Origin: CAYFJO01 sp964343305
GTDB lineage: Bacteria; Planctomycetota; Planctomycetia; Pirellulales; Pirellulaceae
Length of the DNA stretch: 39,807 nucleotides
Direction: 5' to 3'
Assembly: GCA_964343305.1 (NCBI GenBank)
Contig: CAYFJO010000050.1
Location: forward strand, 1 to 39,807
Positions 1 through 8,000 of the stretch are shown one piece after another. How positions within the stretch are numbered: position 1 is the first letter of the stretch; each line of letters opens with the position of its first letter. The notes beneath the pieces are model-generated. The model saw nothing but the letters and a program-made list of their open reading frames with translations, ran no database searches and was not told the origin of the DNA. A program made the translations under genes and the position numbers.

Positions 1-1533
1 GCTTTCGTCGACCAGTTGGCCATCGCGGACGAGGATCTGTTGAACGAAACCAGGGCTTGCCGCGCGGATCACGTTTGGCGGCGCGAACTGTACGACCGCG
101 GGTGCCTGCATCGTGCCAGGCCAGGGAACATAGACAAAGGTCAAGGTCGCGGCGGCGGCGAGAGAACCGGTTGTCCAAGCAAGGCGAAATCGATTTGGCC
201 GTTCGCCCGGTTTGCCAAACAGCAGGTACTTTGCAAACCGAATCAATGGCAAGCCGAGCCACAGAACGACAGCAACAAGAGCCAGGATGATGCCCACTCC
301 GTCGAACAGAGCGATCGCGGCGATTGCCAGCGAAGCACACACGAACCACCGCCAGACAAACGCGGCCACGCCATAGCCGGCAATGGTCAGTCGCGTGCCC
401 GTCTTCCAAGCGGGAAGCGACGATGGCAGGGCGAGCAACCAGCGTCGTGACCAGTGTCGCAAGTATTGCTGGCCGTTGGTGTATAAGTTGGTGATGCCGA
501 GCACGTCGGACAGGATGTAATAGCCGTCGAAACGCATCAGCGGGTTGGCGTTGAACACGATCGTGCTGAGGCTAGCCATGATGATGATGTTGTAGCACAC
601 ATAGCTGAGGATGCCCGGTGACGCCTGGCTCCAGATGATGGCGGCCACGGCGGCAATAATCAGTTCGATATACATGCCGGCGGCGGCGACGTGGATGCGT
701 TGCCATGGGCTGCGAAAACGCCAGCTCGACGTGACGTCGACGTAGGCCAGCGGGGCGAACAAGATAAATATCAGTCCCCATTCGCGAACCGCGCCGCCAT
801 ATTTCTTGCAAGCGATGCCGTGCGAGGTTTCGTGTATCACTTTTAGCGCCGCCCAGCCGGCGGCCAACCACAGCCAATTGGACGGCGCGAAGATACCGTG
901 CGATGCTTCTTCGAATCGCGCCCAGTCGCTGAACACGAGGTAGGCACCGTATGCGATCAAGCCCGTGGCCAGCAGCATCACCACCGGTGCATGAATCCAG
1001 CGAACCAACGGCGCGAGCCATTCAAAAAAACGATTCGGGTTTCCCAGCGGCAGCTTGATCATCAACGGGTTAAATCGTTCGGCCATGCGGCGTTGCTCGG
1101 CCTCGATGGCTTGACTTGCCAGCTCCTCGGTGTCCGCCGATTTTGTGGTGTTGGCAAGCTTGGTATCCACGAGCCATTTGCAAATGGCGATGGTGTCCTG
1201 CTCGCTGAGTCCGTGGTTGGGCATGGCCGACGAGAGTTCCGCCAAAGCATCGTGAAGCGTGATCGTTCCGTCGAGCAACGACATAAACGCGTACTCCGTC
1301 ACGCCGACACGGAAAAACTTTGAGCTGATCGGATCTTCGATTACGTAATGCAGATCGCCATCGGTCGTGCGCGGCGAAAAGACGAGATCCGGGCGCAGCG
1401 TCAGCCGCGCGTTTCCGATCTCCTGGATCGCCGGATTTGCTGAGTCGACGGCGCTAGCCGCGGGTTGTCGAGATCCTCCGTTGCCCGAGGCTAGCGCCTT
1501 CGGCTCACGTTTTGGATTTAGATCCCCAGCCAT
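1..1533 (-). CDS. M50 (site-2-type) membrane metalloprotease with PqqD-like N-terminus and HlyD-like C-terminus, 3' end outside window
   Basis: The reading frame is open from an ATG at 1533 to the window edge: 511 residues, C-terminus missing. Residues 41-125 resemble a PqqD-like winged-helix domain. Several hydrophobic membrane segments follow. The zinc-protease motif HETSH lies at 234-238 and the second metal-ligand motif NPLMRFDGYY at 330-339, the arrangement of M50/S2P enzymes that cut inside or next to membrane helices. From about 478 the sequence turns into a biotinyl/lipoyl-like adaptor segment (ASPGFVQQILVRDGQLV) that continues off the edge. The start overlaps the stop of the upstream GAF-HlyD gene by 16 nt, suggesting translational coupling. 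Residues 9-31 are encoded by a 67-bp palindromic repeat and are probably an unconserved linker. Known of the family: fused M50/adaptor proteins occur with peptide or exoprotein export genes. The substrate is unknown; the giant proteins encoded upstream are a plausible one (inference). Confidence 0.88.
   Translation of the reverse strand, partial: MAGDLNPKREPKALASGNGGSRQPAASAVDSANPAIQEIGNARLTLRPDLVFSPRTTDGDLHYVIEDPISSKFFRVGVTEYAFMSLLDGTITLHDALAELSSAMPNHGLSEQDTIAICKWLVDTKLANTTKSADTEELASQAIEAEQRRMAERFNPLMIKLPLGNPNRFFEWLAPLVRWIHAPVVMLLATGLIAYGAYLVFSDWARFEEASHGIFAPSNWLWLAAGWAALKVIHETSHGIACKKYGGAVREWGLIFILFAPLAYVDVTSSWRFRSPWQRIHVAAAGMYIELIIAAVAAIIWSQASPGILSYVCYNIIIMASLSTIVFNANPLMRFDGYYILSDVLGITNLYTNGQQYLRHWSRRWLLALPSSLPAWKTGTRLTIAGYGVAAFVWRWFVCASLAIAAIALFDGVGIILALVAVVLWLGLPLIRFAKYLLFGKPGERPNRFRLAWTTGSLAAAATLTFVYVPWPGTMQAPAVVQFAPPNVIRAASPGFVQQILVRDGQLVDES
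1441..1507. repeat. 67-bp palindromic element inside a coding sequence
   Basis: Two 24-nt arms (1441-1464 and 1484-1507) are inverted copies with 21 of 24 positions matching, separated by a 19-nt loop. The core GGCGCTAGCC is perfect in both arms. The element lies in frame within the start of the M50 gene and encodes its residues 9-31. It resembles REP/MITE-type palindromes, here tolerated inside an ORF. Confidence 0.8.
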
Positions 1534-2978
1534 CGCTGTACTGTCTCCCATGGTTTGTGGAACAGGATCCAGCCCAGTGGTTGATCGGGCGTCGTGATCT
1601 TGGCGCGGCCGTTCATCCCAGGTTGCAATGTGCCGCCGACGTTGTCGAGTGTCGCTTCGCCGATGAACACGTTTTTATTGTCGCGAATTTCGCTGCGAGG
1701 ATGAATGTTTCTCAACTCGACGTCGAACGTCTCGCCCGCGTAGGCGTCCAGTCGCACAGCGACCGACTGTTTTTCGCTGAGGTAGGCGATGTCGTCTTGA
1801 GGCACGGCGATTTCAACAATCATCTTGTCCAGCGGGGCCACTTCGAACATCGACTCGCCGATTTCCAACGGCTTGCCTTCGGCCCGTTCCCAATCGCCGC
1901 TCGTGACGATGCCATCGATGGGACTTCTGATTTCGAGATGTTCCGCGCGATGATCGAGCAGTTGAATTTGTACTTGCAAACGATCCATTTCCAGGCGAGC
2001 GATTTGCGCTTCGCCATAATGTTGCGACGCGAGCGCGGCGTCTCGTTTTTTGGCGGCTTGCTGTTGATCCGCGACAAGACCGGCACGTTCCCAGCGCATC
2101 TCGCGGGCGTCTAGTTTTGCGAGCACATCGCCTGCCGCGACAAGGTCGCCCGGTTTGACAAGCGATTCTTCCAGCGTTCCTTCAAACGGCGCGACGACGT
2201 AGCGGCGCGTCACCGGCTCGAGCTGGCACTCACAATTGACGTTGTACGGCATGGGAATCGCCATCGAGGCACAAAACGCGACGAACGCCAGCAGGCCAAT
2301 GAACCCCGGCCAGGTCCCTAATCGTCCAATCGTGCCTCGAACCAACCGCGCCGCAAGACTCGCTTCCAACTTTTGATTCACTGCCAAACAGCTCGCAAGC
2401 GGCCGTTCGGCGACGCGCAGCGCTTGCGTGAGGTGCACAACTTGATCGGCGGGACCGTCACCGAAAACAAGCAACGCGCCGATGGCATTTCCATCGCCGT
2501 TATGCAGCGGTGCACTGACGGCTGCTTGAGCGCTGTTGATGTTGCCGGCTTGTTTCAGAGCGATGTTGCCTTGCCTGGATTGAATCCCTTCACGCAACCA
2601 AACCGTCACCTGGTCGTTCAAGATTGCTTCGTCTAACGACGATTGAATGGCCTGCGACAGTTCACTGCGATGATCAAAATCGCCAAAGCCCGAGATTGCC
2701 TGCAAGCGACACGCTCCCCTACCGCGACGGCGTGTGCCAATGGCGACTTGTCGCGTGCCAAGCAAGTCCGCCAGATCATTGACGATCGTGATGCATGCGC
2801 GATGGATGTCGGCAGATTGGTGCAGCTTGGCGATCAGTTCGAGCAGCGCGGCGGTCAGTTGGACTTGCTGTTCGGATTCAGCGAGACGTCTTTCTGTGTC
2901 CGATGGTTCATCCGTCGCCGTCGGAGAGTGATGGCAGATCGACGGACCGTGATCGACGACAACTTGTTGGCTGGTCAC
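1518..2978 (-). CDS. HlyD-family periplasmic adaptor with N-terminal GAF domain
   Basis: 486 residues. Residues about 40-200 look like a GAF sensor domain (LLELIAKL, VSAPLHNGDGNAIGALLVFG). A single membrane helix follows (about 225-243), then the membrane-fusion part: first lipoyl half at 258-293 (RRYVVAPFEGTLEESLVKPG, VLAKLDARE), a short helical hairpin at about 295-345, second lipoyl half at 347-375 (IRSPIDGIVTSGDW), and a beta-barrel domain to about 470 ending in LQPGMNGRAKI. Topology would place GAF in the cytoplasm and the adaptor in the periplasm. The start is GTG at 2978; the frame upstream hits a stop within two codons, so no earlier start exists. It lies 101 bp after the HlyD gene and overlaps the M50 gene by 16 nt. 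No ABC ATPase or TolC-like partner is visible in the window. The GAF ligand is unknown. Confidence 0.88.
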   Translation of the reverse strand: MTSQQVVVDHGPSICHHSPTATDEPSDTERRLAESEQQVQLTAALLELIAKLHQSADIHRACITIVNDLADLLGTRQVAIGTRRRGRGACRLQAISGFGDFDHRSELSQAIQSSLDEAILNDQVTVWLREGIQSRQGNIALKQAGNINSAQAAVSAPLHNGDGNAIGALLVFGDGPADQVVHLTQALRVAERPLASCLAVNQKLEASLAARLVRGTIGRLGTWPGFIGLLAFVAFCASMAIPMPYNVNCECQLEPVTRRYVVAPFEGTLEESLVKPGDLVAAGDVLAKLDAREMRWERAGLVADQQQAAKKRDAALASQHYGEAQIARLEMDRLQVQIQLLDHRAEHLEIRSPIDGIVTSGDWERAEGKPLEIGESMFEVAPLDKMIVEIAVPQDDIAYLSEKQSVAVRLDAYAGETFDVELRNIHPRSEIRDNKNVFIGEATLDNVGGTLQPGMNGRAKITTPDQPLGWILFHKPWETVQRWLGI

Positions 2979-2997
2979 TGTTCATCCCGAATTCGTC

Positions 2998-3064
2998 GTA
3001 GCTGCGTTCGCCAGAACGCGGGTTTCATTAGCACCTGTGTCCGCACTCTGGCGAGTGCAGCTAC
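2998..3064. repeat. Paired-hairpin (REP/BIME-like) element between two HlyD genes
   Basis: Two perfect 6-bp stem hairpins, GCGTTC-GCCA-GAACGC (3004-3019) and GCACTC-TGGC-GAGTGC (3043-3058), face each other and are bounded by inverted GTAGCTGC (2998-3005) and GCAGCTAC (3057-3064). The two halves are therefore diverged inverted copies of one unit. It could also affect transcript stability between the two adaptor genes. Confidence 0.7.
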
Positions 3065-3079
3065 GGTTCGAAATACGTT

Positions 3080-3937
3080 CTACTTCTTCTCTGGGAGATT
3101 GACGACGCAACGTTCGCCGCTGCGGCATTTGCCTCGGGAGTTTTCAATCCGCACTTTCATCCGCACGGTGCCGCTTTCCGCGTCGGTCGTGGGAGCGATG
3201 AATTGAATCACGCCTTCGACCGGTTTCGATGCCGATGGGAATTTGACTTTCATCTTGCCGCCAACCTTCAGACGTGCGGCCTGCGGGCTCGGTATCGAAA
3301 AAGTCGCCAACAGCGGGTCGAGTTCGACAATCGTGAGGACTTCAGGTGAGTTTGGCGCCACGAATTCGCCGAGGTCCTTGTGGGTTTCCGAAACCACTCC
3401 TTGAATCGGCGACCGGATCGAACGGCGCCGGAGTTGCACTTCGATCTTGGCGTGTTCCAGCCGCTTGATCAGCAGGTCTTCCTGGACCGCCTTCAGTTGC
3501 CCTTCCGCGACCGCCAACTCAGTGCGGGCCCGGTCCACTTCTTCTTGACGGGCGTGGCCGGCGGCTCGCAGGTCTTCGAGCTTGTGCAATCGCACCTGTT
3601 TTAGATCCACGTCGGCCAGCGCGGATTCCAAGCGGCCGGTGGCGTTCATCGCTTTTTTCGCGATTTCCAATAGGGCACGATGCACTTCGTCATCCAACTC
3701 GGCGAGCACTTGCCCCTGCTGGACCACGTCGCCTTCTTCGACTTGGAGCTGTTTGATAATGCCGGTTTCGCTCGACGCGACATGGATCGTGCGATGCGGC
3801 TCGGTAAAGCCATCCACTTCGACGCCGGTGGCTGCTCCCACACAAATCACGCTGAGAATTGCCAATGCACAAACCCACCACATCGTGTTTCGATCAAAAG
3901 TTGGTTCCCAGGAATGGGCCTTGACGATGTTCATCAT
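3080..3937 (-). CDS. HlyD/RND-type periplasmic adaptor (membrane fusion protein)
   Basis: 285 residues, starting at tandem ATG codons (3937/3934). One N-terminal membrane helix (about 20-38) anchors it in the inner membrane. The first lipoyl half is at 50-84 (TGIIKQLQVEEGDVVQQGQV), followed by an alpha-helical hairpin at about 85-165, the second lipoyl half at about 168-195 (IRSPIQGVVSETHKDLGEFV) and a beta-barrel to the end (GTVRMKVRIENS, RSGERCVVNLPEKK). It is shorter than typical RND adaptors because it ends just after the barrel. It stands between the small multi-drug-export-like gene (132 bp upstream) and the GAF-HlyD gene, all in one direction. Two adaptors plus an M50-adaptor fusion in a row suggest one envelope complex, but the transporter they serve is not in the window. 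Confidence 0.9.
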   Translation of the reverse strand: MMNIVKAHSWEPTFDRNTMWWVCALAILSVICVGAATGVEVDGFTEPHRTIHVASSETGIIKQLQVEEGDVVQQGQVLAELDDEVHRALLEIAKKAMNATGRLESALADVDLKQVRLHKLEDLRAAGHARQEEVDRARTELAVAEGQLKAVQEDLLIKRLEHAKIEVQLRRRSIRSPIQGVVSETHKDLGEFVAPNSPEVLTIVELDPLLATFSIPSPQAARLKVGGKMKVKFPSASKPVEGVIQFIAPTTDAESGTVRMKVRIENSRGKCRSGERCVVNLPEKK

Positions 3938-4069
3938 TGCATCACGCTCCGCATCTTCGTGACAAAAGTTGTAATCGGTGTAAACGGGATCTGCTTAGAA
4001 ACAGATGTCCAAGAAAGCGTAGCTTACAGAGACGCGGATGCTGGCGTAATTTCGATGAGTCGCTGAATC

Positions 4070-4834
4070 CTAATCGTCACTCTCGTCGCTAGATTCTGAC
4101 TCCGACTTGGCCAGGTATCGGTTCTTCATTGCGCTGTACCAGCGTTCGATTGCGACCACCACGACGATGAGAATGACGATGCTGATCACCTTGGCTTCGG
4201 TGCTGTCCTGGAGCAATTGTTTTAGCGGGCGCAACTGTTTCGAAAAGAACAACATCAAGGCGTTGCCCGAAACGCTACCGACGAAGATGGCCAGCAAGGT
4301 TTGCAGGCGGTTCATGCCCAGCAGGCGGCCGAAGATCGAACCGCCGATGCTGCCTGTCGTCGAGGTCGGAAAGATGACGAAGACCACCAGCCCCATGAAT
4401 GTCGCGCGGCGCATCCACGGTTGCATCCGCAGAATAAACTGGGCGTCGGCGACCAGTCCGGCGATTCTTGGGCCGACCCTTGGCAGACCGAACAAGATGC
4501 CAATGTTGAACGCCACGAAGACCGCGGTCATCATGTCCATGTAAGTGACCATGATGAACAAATTGCTACTTGTCATCGTGGTGCTCAGTCCAAACGACTC
4601 GTCGACCAGAATGATGAAGCGGCCGAACAGGAAAAACGTCGCGAACGCCATGCCAACGATTTCACCCGCAAACGCGGGACTTTGAATCAATGCGATGGCC
4701 AGTAACACGACGCCGGTCACAACGAACGGACCCAGCAGGGCGGACCACCACAGCAGCGGATGGTGCCTGCGAAACGAAATCTCGAATTCCTCGAAGGACT
4801 CCGTGATTTCGTTTTGAACGTCAGATGATGTCAC
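4070..4834 (-). CDS. Small multi-drug export-like integral membrane protein (PF06695-like)
   Basis: 254 residues with about six hydrophobic segments (roughly 32-52, 58-77, 92-116, 144-164, 176-198, 215-230). The stretch PTSTTGSIGGSIFGRLLGM at 156-174 between two helices matches the glycine-rich re-entrant signature I associate with the putative small multi-drug export family; the match is by eye. The N-terminal 25 residues are acidic and presumably cytoplasmic, and the C-terminus is a Ser/Glu/Asp tail. The start is GTG at 4834. It is the first gene after the 251-bp repeat-bearing gap and so probably heads its own transcript with the adaptor genes. The transported substrate is unknown, and the family name itself is provisional; a scaffold or permease role for the adjacent adaptors is inference. 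Confidence 0.65.
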   Translation of the reverse strand: MTSSDVQNEITESFEEFEISFRRHHPLLWWSALLGPFVVTGVVLLAIALIQSPAFAGEIVGMAFATFFLFGRFIILVDESFGLSTTMTSSNLFIMVTYMDMMTAVFVAFNIGILFGLPRVGPRIAGLVADAQFILRMQPWMRRATFMGLVVFVIFPTSTTGSIGGSIFGRLLGMNRLQTLLAIFVGSVSGNALMLFFSKQLRPLKQLLQDSTEAKVISIVILIVVVVAIERWYSAMKNRYLAKSESESSDESDD

Positions 4835-4915
4835 GTGTTTCCGGCGGGATTCAAAGGATAGGTGGGAGCCTGAGGCCGTTCAACCAACAAAAATAGGAGG
4901 CGCGCGCGAATCGTG

Positions 4916-4980
4916 GTAGGGGCTCCACGGCGCACGTTGTTATGCCATTTTAGCTGCCAGGTGCAACGTGCCCACCCTAC
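4916..4980. repeat. Imperfect inverted repeat with GTAGG...GCACGTTG ends
   Basis: The segment 4916-4939 begins GTAGGGG and ends GCACGTTG. The reverse complement of 4964-4980 reads GTAGGGTGGGCACGTTG. The arms share both ends but differ in length, giving an imperfect fold-back with a 24-nt centre. It looks like a dispersed intergenic palindrome rather than a gene-specific control site. Confidence 0.55.
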
Positions 4981-5009
4981 TTTGGTGAGCGGCGGGAATT
5001 GGTTTCCAA

Positions 5010-5070
5010 GTGGGACGGATTGCCTAATCCGTCCAAGCGATGCGGGTACGGATTAGGCAATCCGTCCTAC
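5010..5070. repeat. 61-bp inverted repeat just downstream of giant protein A
   Basis: Arms 5010-5030 and 5050-5070 are inverted copies with 20 of 21 positions matching; the inner 18 bp (GGACGGATTGCCTAATCC) are perfect. The left arm can also fold on itself as an 8-bp hairpin (5013-5034, GGACGGAT/ATCCGTCC). It starts 15 bp after the stop of the 4251-aa gene. No T tract follows on the minus strand, so it is not a classic intrinsic terminator, though it could protect the 3' end of the long transcript. Confidence 0.8.
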
Positions 5071-5085
5071 ATTACTCTTGCTCGG

Positions 5086-8000
5086 TCATGCCACGGGCAT
5101 CATGTTGTTGACGGTCGATTCGTCTTCTTCTGGTGGTTCGGTGGGATCGAATTTGCCCGCGTCCATCGTTTCTAAAACCGGTAGCGGATCGACCATTTTC
5201 CAGGCCGGCAAGGTCGAGAGAAGCGACGCGACGAGGTATCCGCCCCGTAGCGTCCAGAGCACGTATCCGACAGACAGCGTCGCGCTCACCACGGTGGCCG
5301 TGCCGATGGCCGCGGTTTGGAAGAGCGAGTCGGACACGATTTCTTCACGCAACAGATCAAGACGGTCCCACAAGATTTTCGACTCGAAGATCGAAGTGTC
5401 TACGATGGTGGAGGCCAAACTTGGCAGCGACCTGGCAACCTCGTCGGTGACTTGGCTGACAATGATCGAAGCGCGGGCGTTGAAACTCAGCAATTCACTG
5501 CCAGACGCTCGCGAAATATCTTCCAGAGGTTTGGCTTCGGGTGCCGCCAGCATTTCCCGAGATTCTGTGTCCGATTCTGAGCCTTCACGGATACCTTGTC
5601 CCGCCGCTCCAGCGGGGCCGCCCGTGCTGGGTGTTGAGGAGTCGTCAGACGAATCATCGCTTGCGGGATCTTCGGGCTCGGTTGAATCCTCGGCTTCTTC
5701 GGCAGGTTCGGTGGGCGGATCCGTAGGCGGTTCGCCGGGCGGAGTGGGTGGCAGGACGGCCGCTGCAACGTCGATTGTGACTGTGCCAACGTTGCTGTTA
5801 TTTGCGCCATCGTTGGCAATGAACGTGAAGGTCACCGTGCCGCTAAATCCGATGGTCGGTGTATAGACGAACGACCCGTCCGCGTTCAGCACGACACTGC
5901 CCGACGAAGGCCCGGCGACGAGCACGGCGTTCAAGGCGTTGCCTTCCGGATCCGTCGATCCCGCCAGCACTCCCGGAGCCGCGACGACCAGGTCGCTCGA
6001 TCCGCTGGCCGAATGAGATTGGTCAACAACCGTCGGAGCTTCGTTTACGTCCGTCAAATTGATCGTGATCGTCGCCGTATCGCTCAAGGCACCGCCGTCG
6101 GTGACTTGGATGGCGAGGTTGAAGGTGGTTGTCGTTTCAAAGTCCAGAGCGGCGCTGTTGGCAACGGTGATCTCTCCCGTGGTCCCGTTGATCGTGAACG
6201 CGCCGCCGGTGTTGCCACCCATGATGGTGAAGTTTTGCGAATCGCCGGCATCCGGATCGATTGCCGTTACTGTGCCAACGCTTGTACCATTCGCTGCATT
6301 CTCCAAAACGGCAAACGTCGCGGGATTGATGGTCGGTGATTCATTCGTGTTGGTGATGTTGACCGTGACCGTTGTTGTGGCCGATGTATTGAGGCCGTCG
6401 GACACCGTGACGCTCAATGCATAACTCGCAGTCGTGTCAAAATCGAGGTTGGTGTTGTCGACGACGGTGATTTCGCCCGTTGCGCCGTTGATCGCGAAGA
6501 TGCCGTCTACGTTGCCGCCAGTGATTGTCCAACTCTGCAGCGGGCCGCCGACGGTGTCCGCGTCGGTCGCGGTGGCTGTGCCAACGCTGGTTCCGCTGGC
6601 GACGGATTCATTGACCGAGAAAGTCAGGCCAGGCGTGATGACGGGCGGATTGTCGTTCACGTCGGTGATTGTGATCGCGACTGTTTCCGCGGCCGACGTG
6701 CTCACACCGTCTTCGACGGTCAAGGTCAGCACATAGTTGGTCATCGATTCGAAATCGAGATTCGTATTGTCGGCGATCGTCAGTTCGCCCGTCGTCGCAT
6801 TGATCGCAAAGATGTTGTCCATGTTGCCGCCGGCGATCGCCCAATTTTGCAACGAGCCGACCGTGTCCACATCCGTCGCCAGGACATTGCCCAAGCTCGA
6901 ACCGTTGGCCGCGTTTTCGGCAATGCCGAAGTTTTGACCGACGTTGATCACGGGTGCGTTATCGTTAACATCCGTGATGTTGATCGTCACGACTTCGGTG
7001 GATGATGTGTTCACGCCATCTCCAACCGTCAGCGTCAGGACGTAGGTCGTGGTTGTTTCAAAATCCAAGTTCGAGTTGTCTGCGATTACGACTTCGCCAG
7101 TAACGCCGTTGATCGCGAAGATGTTGTCGGCGTTGCCACTGGTGATGTTCCAATTCTGAAGCGAACCGACCGTATCAACATCTGTCCCCAAGACGTTGCC
7201 CAAGCTTGTGCCATTGGCCGCGCTCTCGGCGATGGCGAAACTTTGGCTGGCGGTGATCACCGGGGCGTTGTCGTTTTGATCGCCGACGCTGATGGCAAAG
7301 GACTGCGTCGAGAAACTGCCGTCGGTGCTGTCCGCGCGGACCGTGATGTTGTGACTCGTCGCGGTCTCGTAATCGATCGCGCCATTGACCGTGACGACGC
7401 CGGAAACGTTGTCAATCGTGAATCGTCCGCCCGCGTCGTTGGCCAACGTGTAGGTCACGGTGTCGGCCAGGTCTGGATCCGTGGCCAGTGCGGTGATGCC
7501 GACCGCCGTGCCATTCGCAGCATTTTCATTGATTGCATCGATGGCTGGATCAACGTCACTGATCGGACCAGCGCCACCTTCATCGACATCGGTGACGTTG
7601 ATCGTAACCGTTTCAGCCGCCGAGGTGTTAACCCCATCGTCGACGGTCAGTGTCAGGATGTAACTGGTCGTGGTTTCGTAATCGAGATTCGTGTTGTCGG
7701 CGATCGTGATTTCGCCAGTCGCGCCGTTGATGGCCAAGATGTTGTCGGTGTTGCCTGCGGTGATCTGCCAGTTTTGCAGACTGCCGACCGTGTCTACATC
7801 GGTGGCGGCAACCGACCCGACGCTAGTGCCGTTGGCCGCGCTCTCGGCGATGCCAAAACTCTGGCTCGCGGTAATCACCGGCGCGTTGTCATTGACGTCG
7901 GTGACGTTGATGGTGACCGTTTCAGCGGCGGGTGTGTTGACGCCGTCGTCGACGGTCAAGGTCAGCACATAGTTGGTTGTCGTTTCGAAGTCGAGATTCG

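Larger units (their letters stand above)
4835..5085. other. Intergenic gap between giant protein A and the membrane/adaptor genes
   Basis: No coding frame is convincing here. The gap holds two inverted-repeat elements (4916-4980 and 5010-5070), listed separately. A promoter for the downstream minus-strand genes would be expected between 4835 and 4915, but I see no clear -35/-10 pair. Confidence 0.6.

Noticed and set aside
572..1021. 149-codon minus-strand frame with a His-rich end
   Set aside because: Out-of-frame shadow of the M50 gene, whose true frame is open through this region and contains HETSH.
5010..5070. Intrinsic terminator for giant protein A
   Set aside because: Strong hairpin but no T tract on the minus strand; listed as an inverted repeat instead.
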